Part shown: positions 1 to 8,262 of the stretch, one piece after another | Layout: each line of letters begins with the position of its first letter | Numbering within the stretch: the stretch's first letter is position 1 | NCBI RefSeq assembly: GCF_035581345.1 | Contig: NZ_CP141608.1 | Span: 5,610,501 to 5,674,500, forward strand | Length of the DNA stretch: 64,000 nucleotides | Reading direction: 5' to 3' | DNA from: Pseudomonas sp. JQ170C | GTDB lineage: Bacteria > Pseudomonadota > Gammaproteobacteria > Pseudomonadales > Pseudomonadaceae | Notes under the pieces: model-generated | Told to the model about the DNA's origin: nothing | Seen by the model: the letters and a program-made list of their open reading frames with translations, nothing else | The model's database searches: none | Program-made: the position numbers and the translations under genes

Positions 1-756
1 GGCCTCTACAACGGCGACTTCAGCACCAAGGGCACCCTCGATGTGCGCCCGGCGGTGCCGCAGATCGGCCTGAACACCAAGATCAACCGGGTACCGGTAG
101 AGCACTTCATCAAGAGCCAGACCGAAACCCCGCCGGTCAAAGGCCTGCTGACCCTCACCAGCGACCTGACCGCCACGGGCAACAGCCAGAAGGCGCTGGT
201 CGACACCCTCAACGGCAACGCCAGCTTTGTCATCAACGACGGCATCCTGGTCAACGCCAACCTTGAACAGCAACTGTGCCAGGCCATCGCCACCCTCAAC
301 CGCAAGGCCTTGAGCGGCGAGCCACGGGGCAAGGACACGCCGTTCCAGGAGCTCAAGGGCAGCCTGGTACTGCGCAACGGCGTAGCCAGCAACCCGGACC
401 TCAAGGCGCGCATCCCGGGCCTGAGCGTCAACGGTCGCGGCGACCTGGACCTGCGCGTGCTGGGCATGGACTACCGCATCGGCGTGGTAGTCGAAGGCGA
501 CAAGCGCGACATGCCGGACCCTGCCTGCCAGGTGGGCGAGCGCTATGTTGGCCTTGAACTGCCACTGCAGTGCCGCGGCCCACTGGAGCTGGGCGCCAAG
601 GCCTGCCGCCTGGACAAGGACGGCCTGGGCAAGGTTGCCGCCAAACTTGCTGGCGACCGCGTCAGCGAGAAACTGAGCGACAAGATCGATGAGAAACTCG
701 GTGACAAGGTGAGCCCCGAACTCAAAGATGCACTCAAGGGGTTGTTCAAGCGATGA
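1..756 (+). CDS. AsmA family protein, C-terminal part (cut by window start)
   Basis: The frame is open from base 1, so the start lies upstream; about 251 codons are visible. The region resembles the C-terminal half of AsmA, an inner-membrane-anchored periplasmic protein linked to outer membrane assembly and lipid traffic. The visible part has the AsmA-type pattern of repeated beta-rich segments (KGLLTLTSDLTATGN, FVINDGIL, GRGDLDLRVLGMDYRIG) and two cysteines in DPACQVGERY and LQCRGPL that are typical of the AsmA C-terminus. A charged tail rich in KLSDKIDEKLGDK ends the protein. The stop TGA overlaps the mutY ATG (ATGA), so the two genes are probably co-transcribed, the usual arrangement in Pseudomonas. 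Family assignment is from memory of conserved context and motif style. Confidence 0.8.
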   Translation, partial: GLYNGDFSTKGTLDVRPAVPQIGLNTKINRVPVEHFIKSQTETPPVKGLLTLTSDLTATGNSQKALVDTLNGNASFVINDGILVNANLEQQLCQAIATLNRKALSGEPRGKDTPFQELKGSLVLRNGVASNPDLKARIPGLSVNGRGDLDLRVLGMDYRIGVVVEGDKRDMPDPACQVGERYVGLELPLQCRGPLELGAKACRLDKDGLGKVAAKLAGDRVSEKLSDKIDEKLGDKVSPELKDALKGLFKR

Positions 757-1817
757 GTCCCGAGCAGTTTTCCAGCGCCGTGCTGGAGTGGTTCGACCGT
801 AACGGCCGTCATGACCTGCCCTGGCAACAGGGCATCAACCCGTATCGGGTGTGGGTCTCGGAGATCATGCTGCAGCAGACCCAGGTCAGCACCGTGCTCA
901 ATTACTTCGGCCGCTTCATGGAGGCCCTGCCCACCGTGCAGGCTTTGGCTGAAGCACCTGAAGACGAAGTGCTGCACCTGTGGACGGGCCTGGGTTACTA
1001 CACCCGGGCGCGTAACCTGCAGAAAACCGCGAAGATCGTCGTCGAGCAGTACGGCGGCGAATTTCCCCGCGATGTCGAGAAGCTCACCGACCTGCCCGGC
1101 ATCGGCCTGTCTACCGCCGGCGCCATTGCCAGCATCAGCATGGGCCTGCGTGCGCCGATCCTCGACGGCAACGTCAAGCGCGTGCTGGCCCGCTACACCG
1201 CCCAGGAGGGCTACCCGGGCGAGCCCAAGGTGGCCAAGGCGCTGTGGGCCAACGCCGAGCGCTACACCCCGCACGCCAGGGTCAATCACTACACCCAGGC
1301 GATGATGGACCTGGGCGCCACCTTGTGTACCCGCAGCAAGCCCAGTTGCCTGCTGTGCCCGCTCAAGGTCGGCTGTGAAGCACACATGCTTGGCCGGGAG
1401 ATCCGCTACCCGGTCCCCAAGCCGCGCAAGGAGCTGCCGCAGCGGCGCACCCTGATGCCGCTGCTGGCCAACGCCGAAGGCGCCATCCTGCTTTACCGGC
1501 GCCCCTCCAGCGGCCTGTGGGGCGGCTTGTGGAGCCTGCCGGAGCTCGACAACCTGGAGCAGCTCGACGACCTGGCCGACCAGCATGGCCTGAACCTTGC
1601 CGGCAGCCAGGCGCTGGACGGCCTGACCCACACCTTCAGCCACTTCCAGCTGGCCATCGAACCCTGGCTGGTCCGGGTCGATGACACTCGGGCCCACGTG
1701 GCCGAGGCCGACTGGCTCTGGTATAACCTCGCCACCCCGCCGCGCCTGGGCCTTGCCGCCCCGGTGAAAAAACTGCTTAAACGCGCGGCCGACGTTTTGA
1801 TTGCAGGAGAGTCGTGA
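753..1817 (+). CDS. mutY: A/G-specific adenine DNA glycosylase MutY
   Basis: MutY removes adenine mispaired with 8-oxoguanine in base-excision repair. The 354-residue protein is the usual length. The HhH-GPD core is clear: catalytic Glu37 in [12 protein letters not shown], the helix-hairpin-helix LPGIGLSTA (114-122) and catalytic Asp138 in LDGNV. The [4Fe-4S] loop is complete with Cys192-X6-Cys199-X2-Cys202-X5-Cys208. From about residue 230 a NUDIX-like C-terminal domain follows, which reads 8-oxoG on the opposite strand. The start ATG overlaps the AsmA stop and the stop TGA overlaps the yggX ATG, so asmA-mutY-yggX form a tight operon. Confidence 0.97.
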   Translation: MSPEQFSSAVLEWFDRNGRHDLPWQQGINPYRVWVSEIMLQQTQVSTVLNYFGRFMEALPTVQALAEAPEDEVLHLWTGLGYYTRARNLQKTAKIVVEQYGGEFPRDVEKLTDLPGIGLSTAGAIASISMGLRAPILDGNVKRVLARYTAQEGYPGEPKVAKALWANAERYTPHARVNHYTQAMMDLGATLCTRSKPSCLLCPLKVGCEAHMLGREIRYPVPKPRKELPQRRTLMPLLANAEGAILLYRRPSSGLWGGLWSLPELDNLEQLDDLADQHGLNLAGSQALDGLTHTFSHFQLAIEPWLVRVDDTRAHVAEADWLWYNLATPPRLGLAAPVKKLLKRAADVLIAGES

Positions 1818-2089
1818 TGACCCGCACCGTAATGTGCCGCAAGTACAAAGAAGAACTGCCAGGCCTCGAGCGCCCACCGTACCCCGGCGCCAAGGGCCAG
1901 GACATCTACGAGCACATCTCGCAGAAGGCCTGGGCCGACTGGCAGAAAGAACAGACCATGCTGATCAACGAGAAGCGCCTGAACATGATGAACGCCGAGG
2001 ACCGCAAATTCCTCCAGGGCGAGATGGACAAGTTCTTCTCCGGCCAGGAATTCGAAAAGGCCGAAGGCTACGTTCCGCCTAGCGAATAA
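1814..2089 (+). CDS. yggX: YggX, Fe(II)-trafficking / oxidative damage protection protein
   Basis: This 91-residue protein has the same length as E. coli YggX and carries the conserved N-terminal [17 protein letters not shown] with the single reactive Cys7. The family protects Fe-S clusters from oxidants and is thought to handle ferrous iron in the cytoplasm. Its gene overlaps the mutY stop, the standard mutY-yggX pairing, which links iron handling with repair of oxidised bases and with the Fe-S enzyme MutY itself. Confidence 0.95.
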   Translation: MMTRTVMCRKYKEELPGLERPPYPGAKGQDIYEHISQKAWADWQKEQTMLINEKRLNMMNAEDRKFLQGEMDKFFSGQEFEKAEGYVPPSE

Positions 2090-2141
2090 CCCCCGAAAAT
2101 CGTAAGCGACGGAATTAATTTAAAAAATTTTCAAAAAGTCG

Positions 2142-2170
2142 TTGACGTAAATCCGAAAAACCCTTTTAAT
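2142..2170 (+). promoter_or_regulatory. Sigma-70 promoter of tRNA-Phe
   Basis: TTGACG (2142-2147) and TTTAAT (2165-2170) are separated by exactly 17 bp, with the tRNA starting 10 bp downstream of the -10 box. This is a strong stable-RNA-type promoter placed in an AT-rich stretch. Confidence 0.75.
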
Positions 2171-2180
2171 GCGCCCCGTT

Positions 2181-2256
2181 GCCCAGATAGCTCAGTCGGT
2201 AGAGCAGGGGATTGAAAATCCCCGTGTCGGCGGTTCGATTCCGTCTCTGGGCACCA
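2181..2256 (+). tRNA. tRNA-Phe (GAA)
   Basis: This 76-nt sequence folds as a cloverleaf. The acceptor stem is GCCCAGA/TCTGGGC and the encoded end is ACCA. The D-loop has TAGCTCAGTCGGTAGAGCA, the anticodon stem-loop is GGGGATTGAAAATCCCC with anticodon GAA, and the T-arm contains GGTTCGATTCC. A terminator follows. The restriction-modification insert lies directly downstream. Confidence 0.97.
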
Positions 2257-2299
2257 CTCATTAATTTCGAGTGGTGTCTACACCACCCGAAAGCCTCAA

Positions 2300-2325
2300 A
2301 AAACCCGCCTAGTGCGGGTTTTTTG
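2300..2325 (+). terminator. Rho-independent terminator of tRNA-Phe
   Basis: The stem AACCCGC (2302-2308) pairs with GCGGGTT (2314-2320) around a short loop and is followed by a T run. Confidence 0.85.
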
Positions 2326-2890
2326 TTGCCTGTGTTTTTCTGAGGCACCCTGACATGCTCCCGCCCTCAGGACCATCGCTTCTATCCGCTCCCGCCTCAA
2401 GCCAGAGGCCGCCAGAAGCGTTCTGAGACGCATGAACGGGTAGTCGACGGAATCCGACCCGGACGCGGCATGAAAGCGACCAGGCAAGCGCAGAGGGCCA
2501 ATAGCCTGATGAGGCATGAAGATCGTCAGCCGGAGCACTGCTCCCGTCGCTTGCTGCGCACGCCGGAAAATGATCCAGGCCTGCACCGATCCCATCAGCG
2601 CCCGATCACCACGCATCAGCCATAGCACCGAACCTCGCCAACGCCGACGCGGCGATACGGCACCGGGTCCACATCATTCCTTTTCTGTGTACGCCGATAT
2701 CGCCACGCCGGAACAAAGCGCGGGCGAACACCTCGCCCAACACAACCTCAATACCGTAGAAATTCAGATGAGCAACATACAAGTACGGTGCTGATAGCAT
2801 TGAAAACTGTTAAAGTAACGGCCAAATTTTAGGCACAGACAGTCCTCGTCGGCTGGTCTAGTTAGAGCGAACATCCAGGCCGAAAATATT
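2326..2890. other. 565-bp stretch without a supportable gene, upstream of the R-M operon
   Basis: Open frames exist on both strands (for example 2296-2628 minus and 2516-2794 plus), but none has a recognisable product, a convincing ribosome site or a clear codon-usage signal. Composition changes inside it: GC-rich up to about 2750, then AT-richer toward the methyltransferase start. It may be decayed gene sequence left beside the inserted restriction-modification genes. No integrase and no copy of the tRNA-Phe 3' end was seen. Confidence 0.5.
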
Positions 2891-4015
2891 ATGAAAGCAA
2901 TTGAGCTATTTGCAGGAATTGGTGGTTTCAGAGTCGCCTGTGACTCACTGGGAATTGAAACAGTATGGGCCAACGACATCAGCCCCTCTGCCGCAAAAGT
3001 CTATCAAGACAGATTTGGCGAAGAGCATTTCAACTTTGGTGACATAGCGACTTTTCTGGACCAGGTTCCTGATCATGATCTCCTGACAGGCGGATTTCCA
3101 TGCCAGCCTTTCTCAAGTGCAGGTCGCAAACTTGGACTCGAGGACGCACGAGGAAGTCTGTTTGAAAAAATAGTTCATATCCTCGAGAAAAAGAAACCCA
3201 AGTATTTTGTACTGGAAAACGTCAAGCGCCTTCTGTCCATGGATAGCGGCAAGCATTTCGCGACCATCCTGGATGCCCTGTCCGAGATTGGCTACCTGGT
3301 TGAATGGCGGCTTCTAAACTCCGTCAACTTTGGCTTGCCTCAGCACCGCGAACGCATTGTCATTATCGGTCACAAAGACCATAACCCAAAATCCTATCTC
3401 TGCACTAAATCGGATATTTCAGAGCTCACCCCTCATCAAGCATCCGCGGCTTCAGACACCAGCAAATGGAAGCCCATCGAAGACCATGGCGCAAAATTTC
3501 ACACGTGGGGGCTGGCCCTCAATGGAAAGTTCTTTCATGCCAAGATCGAAGGCTTTTCCGATGCCGCCAAGCCGGTAAAGCTCAAAGAGATTCTTGAAGA
3601 ACGACCCGATGACGTTTTCTATTACACGGAGAACACGCTGGAGCGGATCAAAAACAGTGAAGAGGTGAACAGGTTCTTCAATGGTGTCGAGATCCTCTAT
3701 AACCAGAAAGGCGGCGCAAGAATGGGGTATTCCGTTTTTGGAATCGAGGGCGTTGCCCCGACCCTGACCTGCACAACAAGCCGGCACTATGAGCGCTATA
3801 AAATCGGCGATGAGTTCAGACGCTTGACCCCCGTCGAGTATGCTCGCATTCAAGGCTTCCCGGATGACCACTGCGCGTCAGTGAGGGCCTACGATCAGTA
3901 CCCCCTTTACGGGAATGCCGTGCCGCCTGCACTCGTGGCCTGGGCGATCAAGAGAACCCTCTCCAACAGCTACACAACCTTCCAATCGGCCTCAGCACAA
4001 ATGGAATTGGTATGA
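2891..4015 (+). CDS. DNA (cytosine-5) methyltransferase of a type II R-M system
   Basis: This 374-residue protein is a canonical C5-cytosine methyltransferase. Motif I is ELFAGIGGF (5-13), binding S-adenosylmethionine. Motif IV is GFPCQPFS with catalytic Cys71, motif VI is ENV (109-111), motif VIII is QHRERIVIIG (151-160), and motif X is YGNAVPPALVAWA near the C-terminus. The target recognition region lies between motifs VIII and IX; the target sequence cannot be read from it. The start ATG has only a weak ribosome site. Codon use and composition are visibly more AT-rich than in the flanking genes, indicating acquisition by transfer. The stop overlaps the next ATG (ATGA), pairing it with the putative endonuclease. 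Confidence 0.95.
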   Translation: MKAIELFAGIGGFRVACDSLGIETVWANDISPSAAKVYQDRFGEEHFNFGDIATFLDQVPDHDLLTGGFPCQPFSSAGRKLGLEDARGSLFEKIVHILEKKKPKYFVLENVKRLLSMDSGKHFATILDALSEIGYLVEWRLLNSVNFGLPQHRERIVIIGHKDHNPKSYLCTKSDISELTPHQASAASDTSKWKPIEDHGAKFHTWGLALNGKFFHAKIEGFSDAAKPVKLKEILEERPDDVFYYTENTLERIKNSEEVNRFFNGVEILYNQKGGARMGYSVFGIEGVAPTLTCTTSRHYERYKIGDEFRRLTPVEYARIQGFPDDHCASVRAYDQYPLYGNAVPPALVAWAIKRTLSNSYTTFQSASAQMELV

Positions 4016-5079
4016 CCGAACGTCGCATGCTCCGCGAGCACATAAAAGGTAATTTGCCTGAAATCGTTACACAGTTGAATGAATACCTTCGTGGCGAGCG
4101 TGTCGAAGAAATAAAACACATATTGCAACGGGTCGGACGTGGCGGAAAACTTCCGCACTGGTACGAACTTCTTGCAACCGGTCAGTCCATGCCAAACCTG
4201 GATGGCAAGACAATTGGCAGTGTCATCGAGATGACACTGCTGGGTGTACTGGAACACCACACGCTTAAACCGTTCAACATTCCTCCGCTTGAGGTGAACC
4301 CGGCGAAAGGCGTCGATATACCGTACCTGGACCTTGGCATTAAATCGCCGTCCGAGAACTTCTGCACCAGTGAGCCATTCTTCTCCGCCTATGAACGCGT
4401 TCTTGGCAACGAGAGCGATGCAATTATCCTGTTGACGGATTACCAGACAGCAAAAAAGAATCCGCCCCCGGTCAGAATTCAGATCATCAAGGCAGCGTTC
4501 CTCAAAGGCAGCGAGATTGCCGACAGAAACCTTTGCATTGTGGCATCGAAAAACAAACAGCGGCTGTTTGAAGAAAGCGAGTCCCTGTGCAAGAAGATGC
4601 TTCAGTTCTTGTGTCATATCAACCAAGGTGACTGGCGGGCAAAATCGCTGCTCCGGCTTGTTAACTCGCTGTACGATGATGATGACACTATCAACACGCT
4701 GGTAGCCGCCATAGCACGGGACTTCCAAACCAAAGCCGCCGCCGATATCAAGAAAGGAATAGAACCGCTCCCGCTTGACGAGCTGAATAAAATAACTGCG
4801 ATAAGCAACTCCAACCAGAAAGTGTCGGCGATTATCAATGCGTGCAATGACTGGGTCATTGATACCCACAAGGATTTTGCACGCCTCCCGAACGATAACG
4901 AGTGGCAGCGTTTTCTCAGAAGCCCTCTGGATGGCAAGATCGGAATGAGCTTTGCCCTGCAGTGGCGCTACAACTTTGGGAATCTTTTCAACTCCTTGCC
5001 TTTTGCGATAGTAGCGCCCGTTATTACTTCAGAGTCCCATGCCGCGCCATTGGTGGCTGATGAAGAAATCATTGATTGA
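4012..5079 (+). CDS. Putative type II restriction endonuclease (partner of the C5 methyltransferase)
   Basis: This 355-residue protein is translationally coupled to the methyltransferase through an ATGA overlap and shares its AT-rich composition, the classic layout of a type II restriction gene. Candidate nuclease residues are Glu73 in the helix GSVIEMTLLG, then Asp102 and Asp107 with Lys111 in VDIPYLDLGIKSPSENF. This looks like a PD-(D/E)xK-type core, though the spacing is not canonical. The SPSENF and EPFFSAYERVLG segments recall NgoBV-like endonucleases (GGNNCC cutters), but that is memory only and cannot be checked here. The role is inferred mainly from the partner gene. Confidence 0.7.
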   Translation: MTERRMLREHIKGNLPEIVTQLNEYLRGERVEEIKHILQRVGRGGKLPHWYELLATGQSMPNLDGKTIGSVIEMTLLGVLEHHTLKPFNIPPLEVNPAKGVDIPYLDLGIKSPSENFCTSEPFFSAYERVLGNESDAIILLTDYQTAKKNPPPVRIQIIKAAFLKGSEIADRNLCIVASKNKQRLFEESESLCKKMLQFLCHINQGDWRAKSLLRLVNSLYDDDDTINTLVAAIARDFQTKAAADIKKGIEPLPLDELNKITAISNSNQKVSAIINACNDWVIDTHKDFARLPNDNEWQRFLRSPLDGKIGMSFALQWRYNFGNLFNSLPFAIVAPVITSESHAAPLVADEEIID

Positions 5080-5113
5080 TTTTTAGGCAAGCGCTGCGGC
5101 ACTACTAATACCG

Positions 5114-5143
5114 CCCCCTGAATCGCACGATCCAGGGGGTTTT
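5114..5143 (+). terminator. Terminator of the R-M operon
   Basis: CCCCCTG (5114-5120) pairs with CAGGGGG (5133-5139) and is followed by TTTT, 35 bp after the endonuclease stop. Confidence 0.75.
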
Positions 5144-5246
5144 CATTGGTGTCGCAGAACCCGAAGCCGTTGACCGCCGTCAATACGCCCCCTGCCCCAT
5201 CGCCGTAAGCTGCCTGGTGGATACTAGAAAAACCAACAGGCCCCCA

Positions 5247-6290
5247 ATGAGCGAAGATTCCACAGCCCTGCCCCTGCCCTTGCCCGCCACCGAAACGCCC
5301 GCGAGCACCAGCACCTCTGCACCACGCAAGACCGCCACTCCCCGCCCACGTCGCCCACGCACCCCGCGTGCACCTGCGACCGCCAGCACAGACACGCCGA
5401 TCAGCACCATCAGCCAGCAGCCGGCCGCGCTCAAAGTCGCCTCGGCGCCGCGCGGCTCGAATGAAGACAGCACCTCGGCCAAGCTGCCCGCCAGCTACCC
5501 CTACCGCACCCGCATGCGCCGCGCCGAGTACGACAAGGCCAAGCACGAGCTGCAAATCGAGCTGCTCAAGGTGCAAAGTTGGGTCAAGGACACTGGCCAG
5601 CGCATCGTCGTGCTGTTCGAGGGCCGTGACGCCGCTGGCAAGGGCGGCACGATCAAACGCTTCATGGAGCACCTGAACCCGCGTGGCGCACGCATCGTGG
5701 CCCTGGAGAAGCCTTCTGAGCAGGAAAAGGGCCAGTGGTACTTCCAGCGCTATATCCAGCACCTGCCGACCGCAGGCGAAATGGTCTTCTTCGACCGCTC
5801 CTGGTACAACCGCGCCGGTGTCGAGCGGGTGATGGATTTCTGCACGCCTTTGCAGTACCTGGAATTCATGCGCCAGGCGCCCGACCTTGAACGCATGCTC
5901 TGCAACAGCGGCATCCTGCTGTTCAAGTACTGGTTCTCGGTGAACCGCGAAGAGCAGCTGCGCCGCTTCATCTCCCGCCGCGACGACCCACTCAAGCACT
6001 GGAAGCTGTCGCCCATCGACATCAAGTCGCTGGACAAGTGGGACGAATACACCGCGGCCAAGGAAGCGATGTTCTTCCACACCGACACCGCCGATGCGCC
6101 GTGGACGGTGGTCAAGTCCGATGACAAGAAGCGCGCGCGGATCAACTGCATCCGTCACTTCCTGCATTCGCTGGACTACCCGGGTAAAGACCTGCGCGTG
6201 GCCCACCATCCTGACCCACTACTTGTGGACCGGGCATCGCGGGTGCTGGAGGAAGAAGACCGTATTGAGGGGACGCAGCCCGCCTCCTGA
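5247..6290 (+). CDS. ppk2: Polyphosphate kinase 2 (PPK2 family)
   Basis: PPK2 enzymes move phosphate between polyphosphate and nucleotides in the cytoplasm. The catalytic domain covers about residues 90-330, with the Walker-A-like GRDAAGKGG (126-134) and the FFDRSWYNRAGVE segment near 181-193. An N-terminal stretch of about 80 residues is low-complexity and rich in Pro, Thr, Ala and Arg, and is probably disordered. I chose ATG 5247 (347 residues); an in-frame GTG at 5217 would add ten residues but has no better ribosome site. Whether it makes GTP/ATP or uses them cannot be told from the sequence. Confidence 0.92.
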   Translation: MSEDSTALPLPLPATETPASTSTSAPRKTATPRPRRPRTPRAPATASTDTPISTISQQPAALKVASAPRGSNEDSTSAKLPASYPYRTRMRRAEYDKAKHELQIELLKVQSWVKDTGQRIVVLFEGRDAAGKGGTIKRFMEHLNPRGARIVALEKPSEQEKGQWYFQRYIQHLPTAGEMVFFDRSWYNRAGVERVMDFCTPLQYLEFMRQAPDLERMLCNSGILLFKYWFSVNREEQLRRFISRRDDPLKHWKLSPIDIKSLDKWDEYTAAKEAMFFHTDTADAPWTVVKSDDKKRARINCIRHFLHSLDYPGKDLRVAHHPDPLLVDRASRVLEEEDRIEGTQPAS

Positions 6291-6360
6291 TCGAATGCGG
6301 CTTGGGTTTCCCTGCCAACTGCGATTCAATACGCGAAATCTTACGACTCAGGATTCACCG

Positions 6361-6801
6361 ATGGCCTCCAACACTAAACAACAGAAACGCGCCAAGCGCG
6401 CCGCCGCCAAGGCTCGCGAAAACCGCATGGTGCGTAGCGGCCAGGCCGTCAAGAGCAGTGGCGAAAGCTCCAGCGCAAGCGTTGAGCAGGTGTTCAACAA
6501 GGCAATGGATTCGGGCAGCTACAACGCCCTGTTCGAGAAGATGAAGGCTGCTCAGGAAGGTGGGCTGGTGCCCCTGATCTCGGTGTTCCTGGTTGACCCG
6601 CTGCTGGCTCTGGTGCTCAAGGGCCACAAGGAAGAACACGCCACCGACTACATCGTCATGGTCTTCACCGCCTACCGCAAATGGCTGGACGGCGCAGACG
6701 AAGACACCACCATGGCGTGGCTGGAGAGTGATGAGTTCCAGGAGGCGTACATCTCGGCTTCCGAGGCGGTGGCCAAGACGCAGCAAAAACAGTTCGGTTG
6801 A
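6361..6801 (+). CDS. Conserved hypothetical protein, 146 aa
   Basis: The frame from ATG 6361 has strong GC3 coding character. The protein starts with a very basic stretch (KQQKRAKRAAAKARENR) followed by a Ser-rich linker and an alpha-helical domain (about 40-146) with a hydrophobic segment LVPLISVFLVDPLLALVLKG near residues 69-88. That segment is too charged around its ends to call a membrane helix with confidence. I do not recognise a characterised family. It lies 70 bp after ppk2 on the same strand and is followed by a REP palindrome. Confidence 0.75.
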   Translation: MASNTKQQKRAKRAAAKARENRMVRSGQAVKSSGESSSASVEQVFNKAMDSGSYNALFEKMKAAQEGGLVPLISVFLVDPLLALVLKGHKEEHATDYIVMVFTAYRKWLDGADEDTTMAWLESDEFQEAYISASEAVAKTQQKQFG

Positions 6802-6805
6802 GTCG

Positions 6806-6858
6806 TCGCGGGGCAAGCCTGCTCCTACCATCCCGGTAGGAGCAGGCTTGCCCCGCGA
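6806..6858. repeat. REP palindrome A (perfect 24-bp arms)
   Basis: The left arm (6806-6829) and right arm (6835-6858) are perfect reverse complements around a 5-bp loop, with core GTAGGAGCAGGCTTGCCCCG. It lies between the convergent 146-aa gene and gabP and may act as a bidirectional transcript end. Confidence 0.9.
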
Positions 6859-6867
6859 TTCATTCCA

Positions 6868-8262
6868 TCAGTTGTTCAGCACAACCCGCCCAGCCGCCTC
6901 GGCCTTGCGCTTGCGCGCCACCAGCAGCCCCGCCGCCACAACCGCAATCGACAGCAACCCGGTCGCCACGATCTCGATGCGATGATCCGGACGGATCAGC
7001 ATCACCGTCAAAATGCCCACGATGAACACGATGGTTGCCCAGGTCAGGCCCGGGAACAGCCACATCTTGAAGGCAATCTTCTCGCCACGGGCCATGCGCT
7101 GACGGCGCATGCGCAGTTGCGACACAGCGATCACCAGATACACCAGCAAGGCAATGGCGCCAGAGCTGGCCAGCAGGAACTCGAACACCTGAGCCGGCGC
7201 CAGGTAGTTGGCAATCACGGTGAGGAACGCCGCCGCCGTCGACAGCACCACCGCGCAGTACGGGGTACCGGAGGACGTGGTGCGCTGGGCTACGGCCGGT
7301 GCATCACCACGCTTGCTCAGGGAGAAGAGCATGCGCGAAGAGGTGTACAGCGCCGAGTTCAGGCAGCTGGTCACGGCGATCAACACAACGATGTCGACGA
7401 TCAGCTTGGCGTTGGGGATGCCCATCAGGTTCAGCACAGTCTGATAAGAGCCCACTTCGGCCAGTTCACTGTGGTTCCACGGCACCAGTGCCACGACCAC
7501 GAAGATCGACACGAGGTAGAACAGGAAGATCCGCCAGATCACCGAGTTGGTGGCCTTGGTGATCTGCTTGCCCGGGTCTTTCGACTCGGCGGCAGCAATA
7601 GTGACGATCTCGGTACCCATGAACGAGAACATGGTGGTCAGCATTGCCGCCAGCACCGCGCCCATACCGTTGGGCATGAAGCCCTGGGTGTCGAACAGGT
7701 GGCTGACGCCGCTGACCTGGCTGTTGGGCAGCAGGCCGAAAATCGCCGCCACGCCCAGCACGATAAAGCCGATGATTGCCACTACCTTGAGCAATGCGAA
7801 CCAGAACTCGAACTCGCCGTAGTTCTTCACGCTGAACAGGTTGGTCGCAGTCAGCAGCAAGGTGATGACCAGGGTGAACACCCAGATCCCCACGTCAGGG
7901 AACCAGGCATGCAGGATGGTGGCGGCGGCGTTGGCCTCCAGCGGGATCACCAACACCCAGAACCACCAGTACAGCCAGCCAATGGTAAAGCCGGCCCAGT
8001 GGCCGATGGCCTTGTCGGCGTAGGTGGAGAAGGAACCGGTATCGGGTGAAGCAATGGCCATTTCGGCCAGCATGCGCATCACCAGCACCACCAGGGTGCC
8101 GGCGGCGGCGTAGGCCAGCAACACGGCAGGGCCGGCTTCGGCAATGGCGTGGCCGGAGCCGACGAACAAGCCGGCGCCAATAACGCCAGCAATAGACAGC
8201 ATGGTGACATGCCGTTGTTTGAGCCCCTGAGCGAGGTCATTGGAATTGTGCGTACCGCTCAT
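6868..8262 (-). CDS. gabP: GABA permease GabP (APC-family amino acid transporter)
   Basis: The 464-residue protein closely follows the E. coli GabP pattern as I remember it, including LKQRHVTMLSIAGVIGAGLFVGSG, SPDTGSFSTYADKAIG, GWLYWWFWVLVIPLEANAAA and YTSSRMLFSLSKRGDAP. These mark an amino acid-polyamine-cation (APC) superfamily transporter with 12 membrane helices, importing gamma-aminobutyrate by proton symport. The ATG at 8262 is preceded by an AAAGGTAG-type ribosome site. The gene is monocistronic; gabDT is not in the window. GABA would arise from putrescine, whose synthesis from agmatine is encoded about 18 kb away by aguBA. Confidence 0.92.
   Translation of the reverse strand: MSGTHNSNDLAQGLKQRHVTMLSIAGVIGAGLFVGSGHAIAEAGPAVLLAYAAAGTLVVLVMRMLAEMAIASPDTGSFSTYADKAIGHWAGFTIGWLYWWFWVLVIPLEANAAATILHAWFPDVGIWVFTLVITLLLTATNLFSVKNYGEFEFWFALLKVVAIIGFIVLGVAAIFGLLPNSQVSGVSHLFDTQGFMPNGMGAVLAAMLTTMFSFMGTEIVTIAAAESKDPGKQITKATNSVIWRIFLFYLVSIFVVVALVPWNHSELAEVGSYQTVLNLMGIPNAKLIVDIVVLIAVTSCLNSALYTSSRMLFSLSKRGDAPAVAQRTTSSGTPYCAVVLSTAAAFLTVIANYLAPAQVFEFLLASSGAIALLVYLVIAVSQLRMRRQRMARGEKIAFKMWLFPGLTWATIVFIVGILTVMLIRPDHRIEIVATGLLSIAVVAAGLLVARKRKAEAAGRVVLNN

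Noticed and set aside
2296..2800. Minus-strand frames of 110 and 64 codons upstream of the methyltransferase
   Set aside because: One runs through the tRNA terminator, neither has a recognisable product or ribosome site, and the codon pattern is not distinctive. A decayed gene cannot be excluded.
5080..5246. Attachment-site duplication of the tRNA-Phe 3' end at the far side of the R-M genes
   Set aside because: No copy of the tRNA 3' end is found in this interval, and there is no integrase gene.
5217..5246. GTG 5217 as the ppk2 start
   Set aside because: It lies in frame but has no ribosome site, and ATG 5247 gives the expected start of the disordered N-terminal region. It remains possible.
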